Origin: Microvirga zambiensis WSM3693 | GTDB lineage: Bacteria > Pseudomonadota > Alphaproteobacteria > Rhizobiales > Beijerinckiaceae | Length of the DNA: 64,000 nucleotides | Reading direction: 5' to 3' | Assembly (NCBI RefSeq): GCF_016735695.1 | Contig: NZ_JAERQD010000026.1 | Span: 1 to 64,000 of the forward strand | Part shown: in pieces, positions 34,192 to 42,282 of the stretch | How the letters are laid out: every line of letters starts with the position of its first letter | Numbering within the stretch: position 1 is the first letter of the stretch | Position numbers and translations under genes: made by a program | Notes under the pieces: model-generated | Databases searched by the model: none | What the model was told of the DNA's origin: nothing | Seen by the model: the letters and a program-made list of their open reading frames with translations, nothing else

Positions 34192-34236
34192 TGATATGTT
34201 TCTCTAATCGTAGTGCCAAAAACAATATATTAGATC
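34191..34236 (+). promoter_or_regulatory. 46-bp regulatory element, copy 2 (LysR/HWE kinase intergenic)
   Basis: Reads TTGATATGTTTCTCTAATCG, then TAGTGCCAAAAAC and AATATATTAGATC. This is the most divergent copy, and it has a paired change: the dyad arms read CTAAT and ATTAG instead of CCAAT and ATTGG, so symmetry is kept. It begins at the LysR start codon and ends 50 bases before the kinase ATG. Confidence 0.75.
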
Positions 34237-34286
34237 TGGACCATACGGGCAACTAATCCCTATCCCTGCCTTCACAGGATAGATTG

Positions 34287-35819
34287 ATGTCCATGATCTC
34301 CCGCTCACTCACCGACGACAACAAGCCCGTTGCACTACCAGCTAAAGAAAGCTTGACCGGCCAGAGCGTCATCGACACCTCAAAGCTCGCTCATATTGAT
34401 GGTGACAAGGGGATCCTGCTCTCTCGCAGCGACCCGATCGACCTGCTCTCGAAGCAGGGTGACTTCGTTGACAAAAGCGAGTCTCGTTTCCGTTCCCTTG
34501 CCAACATGATCCCGTCGATCGTCTGGACCGCGGCTCCGGACGGCACGACGACCTTCGTCAACGACCAGTGGTACCGCTTCTGCGGCATCACGCCCGGACA
34601 GAATGCCCGCCGCTGGCCGCTGTCGGTGCTCCATCCCGATGATCAGACCCGCTGCTGGGAGGCGTGGACGGCCGCGCGGCAGAGCGGACGGAACTTCGAG
34701 ATCGAGACCCGCATCCGTCGCCACGACGGCGAGCACCGCTGGTTCCTGACCCGGGCCATCCCGGTACGGAATTCCGAAGGCGCCATCACGGCGTGGTCCG
34801 GGACGACCACCGACATCCATGACCGCAGGCTCGCCGAAGAGGCCCTGCGTGCCAGCGAGGCGCGTTTCCGCACCATTGTCGAGACCGCCAACGAGGGGAT
34901 CTGGCTGATCGGCGCCGATGCCCGGACGCAGTTTGTGAATGCCCGCATGGCGGCCATGCTGGGCTGTACCCCGGACGAGATGACCGGGCGTCCGGCGCTG
35001 GAGTTCACCTTCCCCGAGGACGAGCCGAACCACCGCGAGCGGGTCGGCCGCAATCTTGCCGGCGAGACCGAGCAGTTCGAGATCCGCTTCCGGCGCAAGG
35101 ACGGTACGGCCATCCCTGTCCTGGCCGCCACCAGCGCCCTGCGTGACGAGTCAGGGCAGGTCTCTGGTGCATTGGGCATGTTCTCCGACATGAGCGAGAA
35201 GAAGCATCTGGAGGAGCAGCAGGCCCTGCTCATGCGCGAGCTCCATCACCGGGTGAAGAACACCCTGAGCACGGTGCAGGCCCTGGTGAACTCCACGGCC
35301 CGCAACGCGCCCTCGGTCAAGAACTTCAGGGACTCCCTGACCCAGAGGATCATGTCCCTCGCAAAGACCCACACGCTCCTGTTCGACAACGAAATGGCAG
35401 GCGTGCAGCTACGGGATATCCTGCGCAGTGAGCTCGAGCCTTATGACGATCAGACCGGCACACGCGTCATCCTCACCGGACCGGACCTGGACGTGCCTGC
35501 CCATCTGACACTGGCTGTTGGGATGGCGGTGCATGAGCTGACGACAAACGCGGCCAAGTATGGAGCACTGTCCAGTCCGCAGGGACGCGTTCAGGTCACA
35601 TGGAGCTTGCCTGCCGCGGACGTCGGGGAGAGCAAGATCCGGTTGGAGTGGGTGGAGCAAGGCGGGCCCCCTGTAGCGGTGCCAGACCGCAAGGGCTTCG
35701 GAACAACGCTGCTGGAGCGCGTGCTCAGCCGTCAACTCGGCGGTGAGGTTGAGGTGGCCTTCGCACCGGAAGGATTGCGCGTTCGGGTGGAGGCTGCCTT
35801 GGTGGGTGTGGCGCGGTGA
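34287..35819 (+). CDS. PAS-PAS HWE histidine kinase
   Basis: About 510 residues from the ATG at 34287 (AGGA 7 bases upstream). The first PAS domain (PSIVWTAAPDGTTTFVNDQW, PAS_3 type) and its PAC segment are followed by a second PAS (FRTIVETANEGIWLIGADAR). The HWE box is LLMRELHHRVKNTLSTVQAL, and the ATPase has HELTTNAAKYGALS, LEWVEQGGPPV (the W-x-E) and GFGTTLLERVL. There are no membrane helices. It is divergent from LysR across copy 2 of the 46-bp element, so its expression is probably set by that site. A partner regulator is not adjacent. Confidence 0.92.
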   Translation: MSMISRSLTDDNKPVALPAKESLTGQSVIDTSKLAHIDGDKGILLSRSDPIDLLSKQGDFVDKSESRFRSLANMIPSIVWTAAPDGTTTFVNDQWYRFCGITPGQNARRWPLSVLHPDDQTRCWEAWTAARQSGRNFEIETRIRRHDGEHRWFLTRAIPVRNSEGAITAWSGTTTDIHDRRLAEEALRASEARFRTIVETANEGIWLIGADARTQFVNARMAAMLGCTPDEMTGRPALEFTFPEDEPNHRERVGRNLAGETEQFEIRFRRKDGTAIPVLAATSALRDESGQVSGALGMFSDMSEKKHLEEQQALLMRELHHRVKNTLSTVQALVNSTARNAPSVKNFRDSLTQRIMSLAKTHTLLFDNEMAGVQLRDILRSELEPYDDQTGTRVILTGPDLDVPAHLTLAVGMAVHELTTNAAKYGALSSPQGRVQVTWSLPAADVGESKIRLEWVEQGGPPVAVPDRKGFGTTLLERVLSRQLGGEVEVAFAPEGLRVRVEAALVGVAR

Positions 35820-35916
35820 TGATCGCCTGCACAGGGTGAGCTACGGCTCCCCGGCGCTGTCGCCTTTGGACGACAGATCCAGCAGGCAAGCGAATACCGG
35901 CTTCAACCTCAGCTGA

Positions 35917-35962
35917 TCGATATATTTTTCCAATCATAAACAAAAAAACAATATATTGGACC
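35917..35962 (+). promoter_or_regulatory. 46-bp regulatory element, copy 3 (efflux operon)
   Basis: Reads TCGATATATTTTTCCAATCA, then TAAACAAAAAAAC and AATATATTGGACC. The CCAAT/ATTGG dyad is intact. It lies 70 bases before the first adaptor gene of the TriABC-like operon, in the same orientation as the other copies. Confidence 0.75.
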
Positions 35963-36032
35963 GGCACCTGTAACAAGCCTATCCCATCCTTATGGGCAAT
36001 GGTTCCCGAGGACATCAGGGAAAGAGCACGCC

Positions 36033-37130
36033 ATGGCAGGCAGTCGTCAATGGCATCAATCAGTCTGTTGCTTGGCAATGGTTGCCGTGACAGGCCTGGC
36101 CGGCTGCCAGCAGCAGACCAGCCGACCGGAGAATCCTCCGATTGTGGTTCAGGTCGAGACGGCCAAGTTGACCGATTATGCCCCGATGGTGCAGCTGACC
36201 GGCGAAATTCGCGCACAGGTCGAGAGCGACCTGTCGTTTCGGGTGGGTGGCCGCATCACCGAGCGCCTGGTCAACGTCGGCGACCACGTGACCGCCGACC
36301 AGGTGCTGGCCCGGCTCGATCCGCAGCAGCAACAGGCGACGCTGACCGCCGCCGAGGCCGCCGTCCAGTCCGCCGAGGCCGTTCTTCGCGAAGCGACCTC
36401 CACCTACCAGCGCCAGAAGGCGCTGCTCGTCCAAGGCTTCACAACCAAGCGGGAGCACGATCAGGCGCAGGAAGCGTCCCGTACGGCGCAGGCTGCACTC
36501 GATACCGCCCGGGCCCAGCTCGGCACCGCCCGCGACCACCTGTCCGATACGGTGCTGCGGGCCGGCGTTTCCGGGGTCATCACCGCCCGCAAGGCCGAGA
36601 CCGGGCAGGTCGTGCAGGTGGCCCAGACCATCTTCTCCATCGCCCAGGACGGGCCGCGCGATGCGGTGTTCAATGTCTACGAATCGATCTTCACCCGCGA
36701 ACTCGCTGATCCCGCCATTGCGCTGACGCTGGTGTCCGACCCGGCCGTGATGGCAACGGGCACCGTCCGAGAGATCTCCCCGACCGTGGACCGGGCCACC
36801 GGAACTGTCAGGGCCAAGGTCGCCATCAAGCATCCGCCGGCAGATATGACACTCGGCGCCGCCGTCATCGGCGAGGGCCGGTTCCAGACCCGCAGGCTCG
36901 TCGTGATCCCGTGGGGCGCGCTTTCCAGCGGGAACGGTCGACCGGCCGTGTGGACCGTCGATCCCCGGAGCAAGTCCGTGTCGCTGAGGCCAATCACCGT
37001 TGAAGCCTACGAGACCGGAAAGGTGGTCGTGCGTGGGGGACTCCAACCTGGAGAGATCATCGTGACCGGTGGAGCGCAGTTCCTGCGGCCCAACCAAGTT
37101 GTTGCATTCCCCGAAGGAGCGGCCTCATGA
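36033..37130 (+). CDS. RND efflux adaptor lipoprotein, first of two (TriA-like)
   Basis: A 365-residue periplasmic adaptor (HlyD/MFP family). The signal sequence ends in a lipobox (VTGLAGC), so it is anchored to the inner membrane by lipid. The biotinyl-lipoyl hairpin has LSFRVGGRITERLVNVGDHV and VLARLD. The alpha-hairpin is LTAAEAAVQSAEAVLREATS to TARDHLSDTVLRAG, and the beta-barrel contains VISPTV-like and AVIGEG segments. Its stop overlaps the next start (ATGA). Copy 3 of the 46-bp element lies just upstream and probably sets operon expression. Confidence 0.92.
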   Translation: MAGSRQWHQSVCCLAMVAVTGLAGCQQQTSRPENPPIVVQVETAKLTDYAPMVQLTGEIRAQVESDLSFRVGGRITERLVNVGDHVTADQVLARLDPQQQQATLTAAEAAVQSAEAVLREATSTYQRQKALLVQGFTTKREHDQAQEASRTAQAALDTARAQLGTARDHLSDTVLRAGVSGVITARKAETGQVVQVAQTIFSIAQDGPRDAVFNVYESIFTRELADPAIALTLVSDPAVMATGTVREISPTVDRATGTVRAKVAIKHPPADMTLGAAVIGEGRFQTRRLVVIPWGALSSGNGRPAVWTVDPRSKSVSLRPITVEAYETGKVVVRGGLQPGEIIVTGGAQFLRPNQVVAFPEGAAS

Positions 37131-38206
37131 ACCCTATTCTGATATCCGTGGCCGCCCTGAGTGTGGTCGGCCTGCTCGCCGCCTGCCAGGAAGAGCACCA
37201 TCCCGAGGCGCCGGCACCCCGACCCGTGCTCACCGTCGTTGTTGCCCCGCAGACTGTGCGGACCGTGGGCTTCGCCGGAACGGTCGAGCCCCGGTACAAG
37301 TCCGACCTGGGCTTTCGGGTGCTCGGGCGCATCGTCAGCCGAGATGTCAATGTGGGCGACGTGGTCAAGAAGGGGCAGCGCCTGGCCACGCTCGACCCCC
37401 TTGCCTATCAGCTGGCGGTGAGATCGGCGCAGGCTGACCTCTCCAGCGCGACCGCCCGCCTCGAGAATGCTGCCGCGGCGGAGACCCGTCAGCGCATGCT
37501 GCTGCAGCAGAGCATTGCCAACCAGGCCCAGTATGATGCCGCCCGGCAGGCCCGCGAGTCTGCGGAGGCCGGCGTCACGAGCGCCCGAGCAAACCTCGAC
37601 AAGGCCGAGGAGCAGCTCGGATACACCGAGCTTCGCGCCGACTTCGCCGGTGTGGTCACCGCCACCGCGGCGGAACTCGGGCAGGTGGTCCAGCCGGGAC
37701 AAACGGTCGCCTCGGTGGCTCGCCCGGACATCCGGGAGGCGGTCGTCGATCTGCCCGAGAGCATCGGGCGGGATCTCAGGCCGGAGGCCCGCTTCGATGT
37801 CGCTCTTCAGCTCGATCCCTCGGTGCAGGCGGCCGGGTCGGTGCGGGAGATCGCGCCACAGGCGGATCCGGCCACCCGGACGCGGCGGGTGAGGGTCACC
37901 CTCGATAAACCACCCGAGAGCTTCCGTCTCGGAACAACGATCACCGCCTCGGTTACGACAGAGGCGGTCGCGGGGATCGAGCTGCCCGACTCGGCCCTGC
38001 TGGAGCGGGACGGCAAGACGATGGTCTGGGTCGTCGATCCGGTCACTGGGACGGTGTCGACCCGGGACGTGACGATCGTCGCCCGGGACGGATCCTCCAT
38101 CAGGGTTCTGAACGGGCTCACCCGCGGTACGCGCGTGGTCAGCGCCGGCGTGAACAGCCTGACCCCCAACCAAACCGTCAAGATCGCAGACCAGGCCTCG
38201 CAATGA
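37127..38206 (+). CDS. RND efflux adaptor lipoprotein, second of two (TriB-like)
   Basis: A 359-residue adaptor paralogous to the previous gene. The lipobox is VGLLAAC. The lipoyl half has LGFRVLGRIVSRDVNVGDVV and LATLDP, the hairpin runs LSSATARLENAAAAETRQRM to EEQLGYTELRADFAG, and the barrel includes TIVARDG. It overlaps both neighbours by ATGA. Two different adaptors beside one pump is the layout of TriABC in Pseudomonas aeruginosa, where both are needed. Confidence 0.92.
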   Translation: MNPILISVAALSVVGLLAACQEEHHPEAPAPRPVLTVVVAPQTVRTVGFAGTVEPRYKSDLGFRVLGRIVSRDVNVGDVVKKGQRLATLDPLAYQLAVRSAQADLSSATARLENAAAAETRQRMLLQQSIANQAQYDAARQARESAEAGVTSARANLDKAEEQLGYTELRADFAGVVTATAAELGQVVQPGQTVASVARPDIREAVVDLPESIGRDLRPEARFDVALQLDPSVQAAGSVREIAPQADPATRTRRVRVTLDKPPESFRLGTTITASVTTEAVAGIELPDSALLERDGKTMVWVVDPVTGTVSTRDVTIVARDGSSIRVLNGLTRGTRVVSAGVNSLTPNQTVKIADQASQ

Positions 38207-41200
38207 ACAGCCGCTTCAACCTGTCCGACTGGGCGCTCGAGCACCGCTCCCTCGTCTGGTACTTCATGATCATCTCCGCCGTTGCTGGCTTCCTTGCCTA
38301 CGTCAACCTGGGGCGCGAGGAGGATCCTTCCTTCACCATCAAGACCATGGTGATCGCTGCCCAATGGCCCGGCGCCACGGTCGGGGATACGGCCCGCCAG
38401 GTCACCGAACGGATCGAGAAGAAGCTCGAGGAACTCGACTCGCTCGACTACACCCGCAGCCAGACCACGCCGGGCCAGAGCGTGATCTATGTCAACCTGA
38501 AGGACACGGTCAGAAGCCGCGACGTACCGGGCGTGTGGGTGAGAGTGCGGAACATGGTCAACGACATCAAACGGGAGCTTCCCCAAGGTGTCGTGGGTCC
38601 TGTCTTCAACGACGACTTCGGCGACGTGTACGGCAACGTCTATGCCTTCACCGCGGACGGGCTGACGCAGCGCCAGCTGCGCGACTATGTCGAGGACGTG
38701 CGGACCAAGGTTCTCACGGTGCCGAACGTTGGCAAGGTCAACCTGATCGGCGCCCAGGACGAGGTGATCTTCCTGGAGTTCTCGACGCGCGAGATGGCCG
38801 CCCTCGGCATCAGCCAGCAGGACGTCATGCAGACGCTCCAGGCCCAGAACGCGATCACGCCTTCCGGCGTCATCCAGGCTGGTCCCGAACGCATCAGCGT
38901 CCGGGTGACGGGACAGTTCACCTCGGAGGAGAGCCTGCGCAACCTCAACCTGCGCATCAACGACCGCTTCTTCCGCCTCAGCGATGTTGCCGCCATCAGC
39001 CGCGGCTACCTCGACCCGCCGCAGGCGCTGTTCCGGTTCAACGGCCAGCCCGCCATTGGCTTGGCCATCGGCATGAAGACCGGTGCCAACCTGCTGCAGT
39101 TCGGCGAGGCGCTGCACGAGCAGATGGCCAAGATCACCGCCGAACTGCCCATCGGTGTCGGGGTCCACCTCGTGGCCGATCAGCCCGTCGTGGTCGAGGA
39201 GGCGGTTGGCGGCTTCACCAAGGCACTGTTCGAGGCCGTGGTGATCGTGCTGGTGGTCAGCTTCGTGAGCCTCGGTGTGCGGGCCGGCCTCGTGGTCGCG
39301 CTGTCGATCCCGCTCGTGCTGGCCATGACCTTCGTGGTCATGCAGTATACCGGCATCTCCTTGCAGCGCATCTCGCTTGGCGCCCTCATTATCGCGCTCG
39401 GCCTTCTCGTTGACGATGCGATGATCGCCGTCGAGATGATGGTGGCGCGGCTGGAGGCCGGCGACACGCTGCGCAAGGCGGCCACCGCCGTCTACACCTC
39501 TACGGCGTTCCCGATGCTCACCGGCACGCTCGTCACCGTCGCAAGCTTCATCCCGGTCGGCCTCAACACCAGCAACGCGGGCGAGTACACCTTCACCCTG
39601 TTCGTGGTGATCGCAACCTCGCTGTTGCTGTCGTGGATCGTCGCGGTGCTGTTCGCGCCCCTGCTCGGCGTGACGCTGCTGCCGAAGACGATGAAGAAGC
39701 ATCACGACGAACCGGGCCGCCTCGGAAAGATGTTCTCGCGCATCCTCGACGGTGCCATGCGCTGGCGCTGGCTGACCATTGGTGTGACGGTGGTGATGTT
39801 CGGTGTCTCGCTTTACGGCATGAAGTTCGTCGAGCAGCAGTTCTTCCCGTCCTCGGACCGCAACGAGCTCCTGGTCGACTTCAACCTGCCGCAGAACGCG
39901 TCGATCACCGACACGAAGGCGCAGATGGACCGCTTCGAGGCCAAGCTCGCGGGCGATCCCGACATCGAACACTGGTCGTCCTATGTCGGCCAGAGCGCGG
40001 TGCGGTTCATTCTCTCCTTCGACCCGCAGCCGTCGAATGCATTTTATGGTCAGATGGTCATCGTGACCAAGAGCATCGAGGCCCGTGAGCGCCTCAGGGC
40101 CAAGATCAAGACCTGGGCCCGGGAGGAGTTTGCCGGCCTCGACGTGTACGTGGACCTGCTGGCGATGGGGCCGCCGGCCGGGCGCCCAGTGCAGTACCGG
40201 CTCAGCGGGCCGGACGTCCAGAAGGTGCGGGACCTGGCCCAGCAGCTCGCGGCTGTCGTAGGCGAGCACCCTCGGGTCACCAACATCGGCTTCAACTGGA
40301 ACGAGCCCGCCCGGGTGGTGAAGGTCGACGTGCTCCAGGACAAAGCCCGCCAGCTCGGCGTGACCTCGCAGGACATCGCCGGCGCCCTGAATGGCGTTGT
40401 GGGCGGCACGAGCATCACCCAGGTGCGCGATTCGATCTATCTGGTCGACGTGGTGGCCCGGGCCCGTGCCGCCGAGCGGCGGTCCATCGAGACGCTCCAG
40501 AACCTGCAGCTGCCGGGCAAGAATGGCCAGTCGGTGCCGCTGGCGGCGGTCGCGACCTTCCATTACGAGCTCGAGCAGCCGGTGATCTGGCGCCGCAGCC
40601 GCCTGTCGACGATCACGATCCGGGGCAGCATCGTCGATGCCACCCAGCCGGCGACGGTCGTCCAGCAGCTCGAGCCCAAGGTGCAGGAGTTCATCCGCAC
40701 GCTCCCGGCCGGTTACCAGGTGGCCGTGGGCGGCCCGGTGGAGGAGAGCGCCAAGTCTCAGGGGCCGATCATGGCGGTGGTCCCGCTCATGCTGTTCATC
40801 ATGGCGACGATCCTGATGGTTCAGTTGCAGAGCTTCTCGCGGCTATTCCTGGTGGTGGCGGTGGCCCCGCTCGGGCTGATCGGCGTGGTGGCGGCGATGC
40901 TGCCGAGCGGGGCTCCCATGGGCTTCGTGGCCATCCTCGGCGTGCTGGCGCTGGTCGGCATCCTGATCCGCAACTCGGTGATCCTGATCGTGCAGATCGA
41001 CGACCACCTGCGGGAGGGCTGGGATCCATGGGAGGCCGTGGTCGACGCCACCATGCACCGGACGCGGCCCATCCTGCTGACGGCGGCAGCGGCGAGCCTG
41101 GCGCTGATCCCGATCGCATCCGAAGTGTTCTGGGGACCGATGGCCTTCGCCATGATGGGGGGCATCATCGTGGGCACGCTGCTGACCCTTCTGTTCCTGC

Positions 41201-41310
41201 CGGCGCTGTACGTGGCCTGGTTCCGCATCAAGGCGCCCTCCGGACCCCATACGACGGTGCCAGCCCCTGAGGCGGCGCATGAATCAGAGAAGACGCATGC
41301 GCCGGCATAG
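38203..41310 (+). CDS. RND efflux permease (TriC-like)
   Basis: A 1035-residue inner-membrane proton-driven pump with the RND layout of 12 helices and two large periplasmic loops. The N-terminal helix is WYFMIISAVAGFLAYVNLGR, followed by EEDPSFTIKTMVI. The proton-relay helix IIALGLLVDDAMIAVEMMVA carries the DD pair. The second half has LLFLPALYVAWF and GFVAILGVLALVGILIRNSV. The two adaptors upstream and the opening FNLSDWALEHRSLVWYFM point to the TriC type. No outer-membrane channel gene is present, so a TolC-like protein from elsewhere must serve it. Confidence 0.94.
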   Translation: MNSRFNLSDWALEHRSLVWYFMIISAVAGFLAYVNLGREEDPSFTIKTMVIAAQWPGATVGDTARQVTERIEKKLEELDSLDYTRSQTTPGQSVIYVNLKDTVRSRDVPGVWVRVRNMVNDIKRELPQGVVGPVFNDDFGDVYGNVYAFTADGLTQRQLRDYVEDVRTKVLTVPNVGKVNLIGAQDEVIFLEFSTREMAALGISQQDVMQTLQAQNAITPSGVIQAGPERISVRVTGQFTSEESLRNLNLRINDRFFRLSDVAAISRGYLDPPQALFRFNGQPAIGLAIGMKTGANLLQFGEALHEQMAKITAELPIGVGVHLVADQPVVVEEAVGGFTKALFEAVVIVLVVSFVSLGVRAGLVVALSIPLVLAMTFVVMQYTGISLQRISLGALIIALGLLVDDAMIAVEMMVARLEAGDTLRKAATAVYTSTAFPMLTGTLVTVASFIPVGLNTSNAGEYTFTLFVVIATSLLLSWIVAVLFAPLLGVTLLPKTMKKHHDEPGRLGKMFSRILDGAMRWRWLTIGVTVVMFGVSLYGMKFVEQQFFPSSDRNELLVDFNLPQNASITDTKAQMDRFEAKLAGDPDIEHWSSYVGQSAVRFILSFDPQPSNAFYGQMVIVTKSIEARERLRAKIKTWAREEFAGLDVYVDLLAMGPPAGRPVQYRLSGPDVQKVRDLAQQLAAVVGEHPRVTNIGFNWNEPARVVKVDVLQDKARQLGVTSQDIAGALNGVVGGTSITQVRDSIYLVDVVARARAAERRSIETLQNLQLPGKNGQSVPLAAVATFHYELEQPVIWRRSRLSTITIRGSIVDATQPATVVQQLEPKVQEFIRTLPAGYQVAVGGPVEESAKSQGPIMAVVPLMLFIMATILMVQLQSFSRLFLVVAVAPLGLIGVVAAMLPSGAPMGFVAILGVLALVGILIRNSVILIVQIDDHLREGWDPWEAVVDATMHRTRPILLTAAAASLALIPIASEVFWGPMAFAMMGGIIVGTLLTLLFLPALYVAWFRIKAPSGPHTTVPAPEAAHESEKTHAPA

Positions 41311-41449
41311 ACCGCGCTAACCCGATTGGCGGGCGTTCCGGACTGCGGCCCTGTCCCGCGCACCCGGCCCATGCGAACGCCTCCCCGCCCCGGCGGCTTG
41401 CGGCCGCCGGGGCCACCCTCCACTGCATGCCAAAGAGGAGCAAAGCCCC

Positions 41450-42118
41450 GTGCCCAACGACAATCCGCCTCACAGCGATAAACGCCCGCATGATCTCAGG
41501 AGCACGCTCACGAAGCGTCAGATCCTGGACGGCGCGCGTCAGGTCTTTCTCCTGAACGGCTATGCGGGCACCAGCATCGACCAGATCATCAATCAGTCCG
41601 GCGTCTCGAAAGGATCGATCTATCACCACTTCGACAGCAAGGACGCCCTGTTCAGAGCGCTGATCGCCGCGGAAGCGGAGAGGATCGCACGGGCATTGCC
41701 GTCCGTCGACCAGGACGACCCTGACCCGTGCTCCGCCCTGCGTCAGATCGGGCTGGCCGTTCTCGAAACCCTGAACAATCCGGCCACCATCGCCACCCTG
41801 CGCCTGATCATCGGAGCCCTCGGCCGGTTTCCCGGGCTCGGAGAAGAGTTCCTTCGGAACAGTCTGGGCCAGACTGCGAAGCAGATCGCAGCTTATCTCG
41901 ATCTCCGAGCGACTGCCGGCAACCTTCGGATCCGCAGCAGCCGTGCCGCGGCAGAGGAGTTCGCGAGGCAGTGCATGGCGCACGTGATGGAGCGCGTTCT
42001 GGTGCCCCACAAACCTTGCCTGACAGAAGCGGAATGCACGGCCGTGGTCGAGGACATTCTCCGAAACTCGGACATCCGGCGGGATACCGGCCGCACGGCG
42101 GGGGAGCAGGCCTCATGA
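41450..42118 (+). CDS. TetR-family regulator
   Basis: A 222-residue protein from a GTG start with AGAGGAG upstream. The N-terminal helix-turn-helix is TKRQILDGARQVFLLNGYAG then TSIDQIINQSGVSKGSIYHH and FDSKDALF. The C-terminal domain resembles TetR_C_7/AcrR types (TLRLIIGALGRFPGLGEEFL). It lies 139 bases after the pump gene on the same strand and is a natural candidate for local control of the efflux operon. Confidence 0.93.
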   Translation: MPNDNPPHSDKRPHDLRSTLTKRQILDGARQVFLLNGYAGTSIDQIINQSGVSKGSIYHHFDSKDALFRALIAAEAERIARALPSVDQDDPDPCSALRQIGLAVLETLNNPATIATLRLIIGALGRFPGLGEEFLRNSLGQTAKQIAAYLDLRATAGNLRIRSSRAAAEEFARQCMAHVMERVLVPHKPCLTEAECTAVVEDILRNSDIRRDTGRTAGEQAS

Positions 42119-42137
42119 GCCGCTATGACTGAGACGC

Positions 42138-42215
42138 ATGATGTCCAGGTGGTTTGCGCTCATCATCACCATGTCAATCTCTTGCGGCACGCTCTATGTC
42201 GCGTTCTTCCGCTAG
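42138..42215 (+). CDS. Possible 25-residue membrane microprotein
   Basis: MMSRWFALIITMSISCGTLY then VAFFR: one hydrophobic helix with a basic N-terminus and a final Arg. There is no strong ribosome binding site. It lies 19 bases after the TetR stop, on the same strand. It is similar in size and shape to the frame at 32025. Confidence 0.4.
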   Translation: MMSRWFALIITMSISCGTLYVAFFR

Positions 42216-42282
42216 CCAACGCCGAGGTCCAGGCTGAGGGGACAAGTGTTAGAAGCCTGTACACAACCTCCGTAGCGAGACC

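Noticed and set aside
37807-40563. 918-codon minus-strand frame rich in His, Asp and Arg
   Set aside because: Antisense of the RND permease. The composition is that of a reversed membrane-protein gene.
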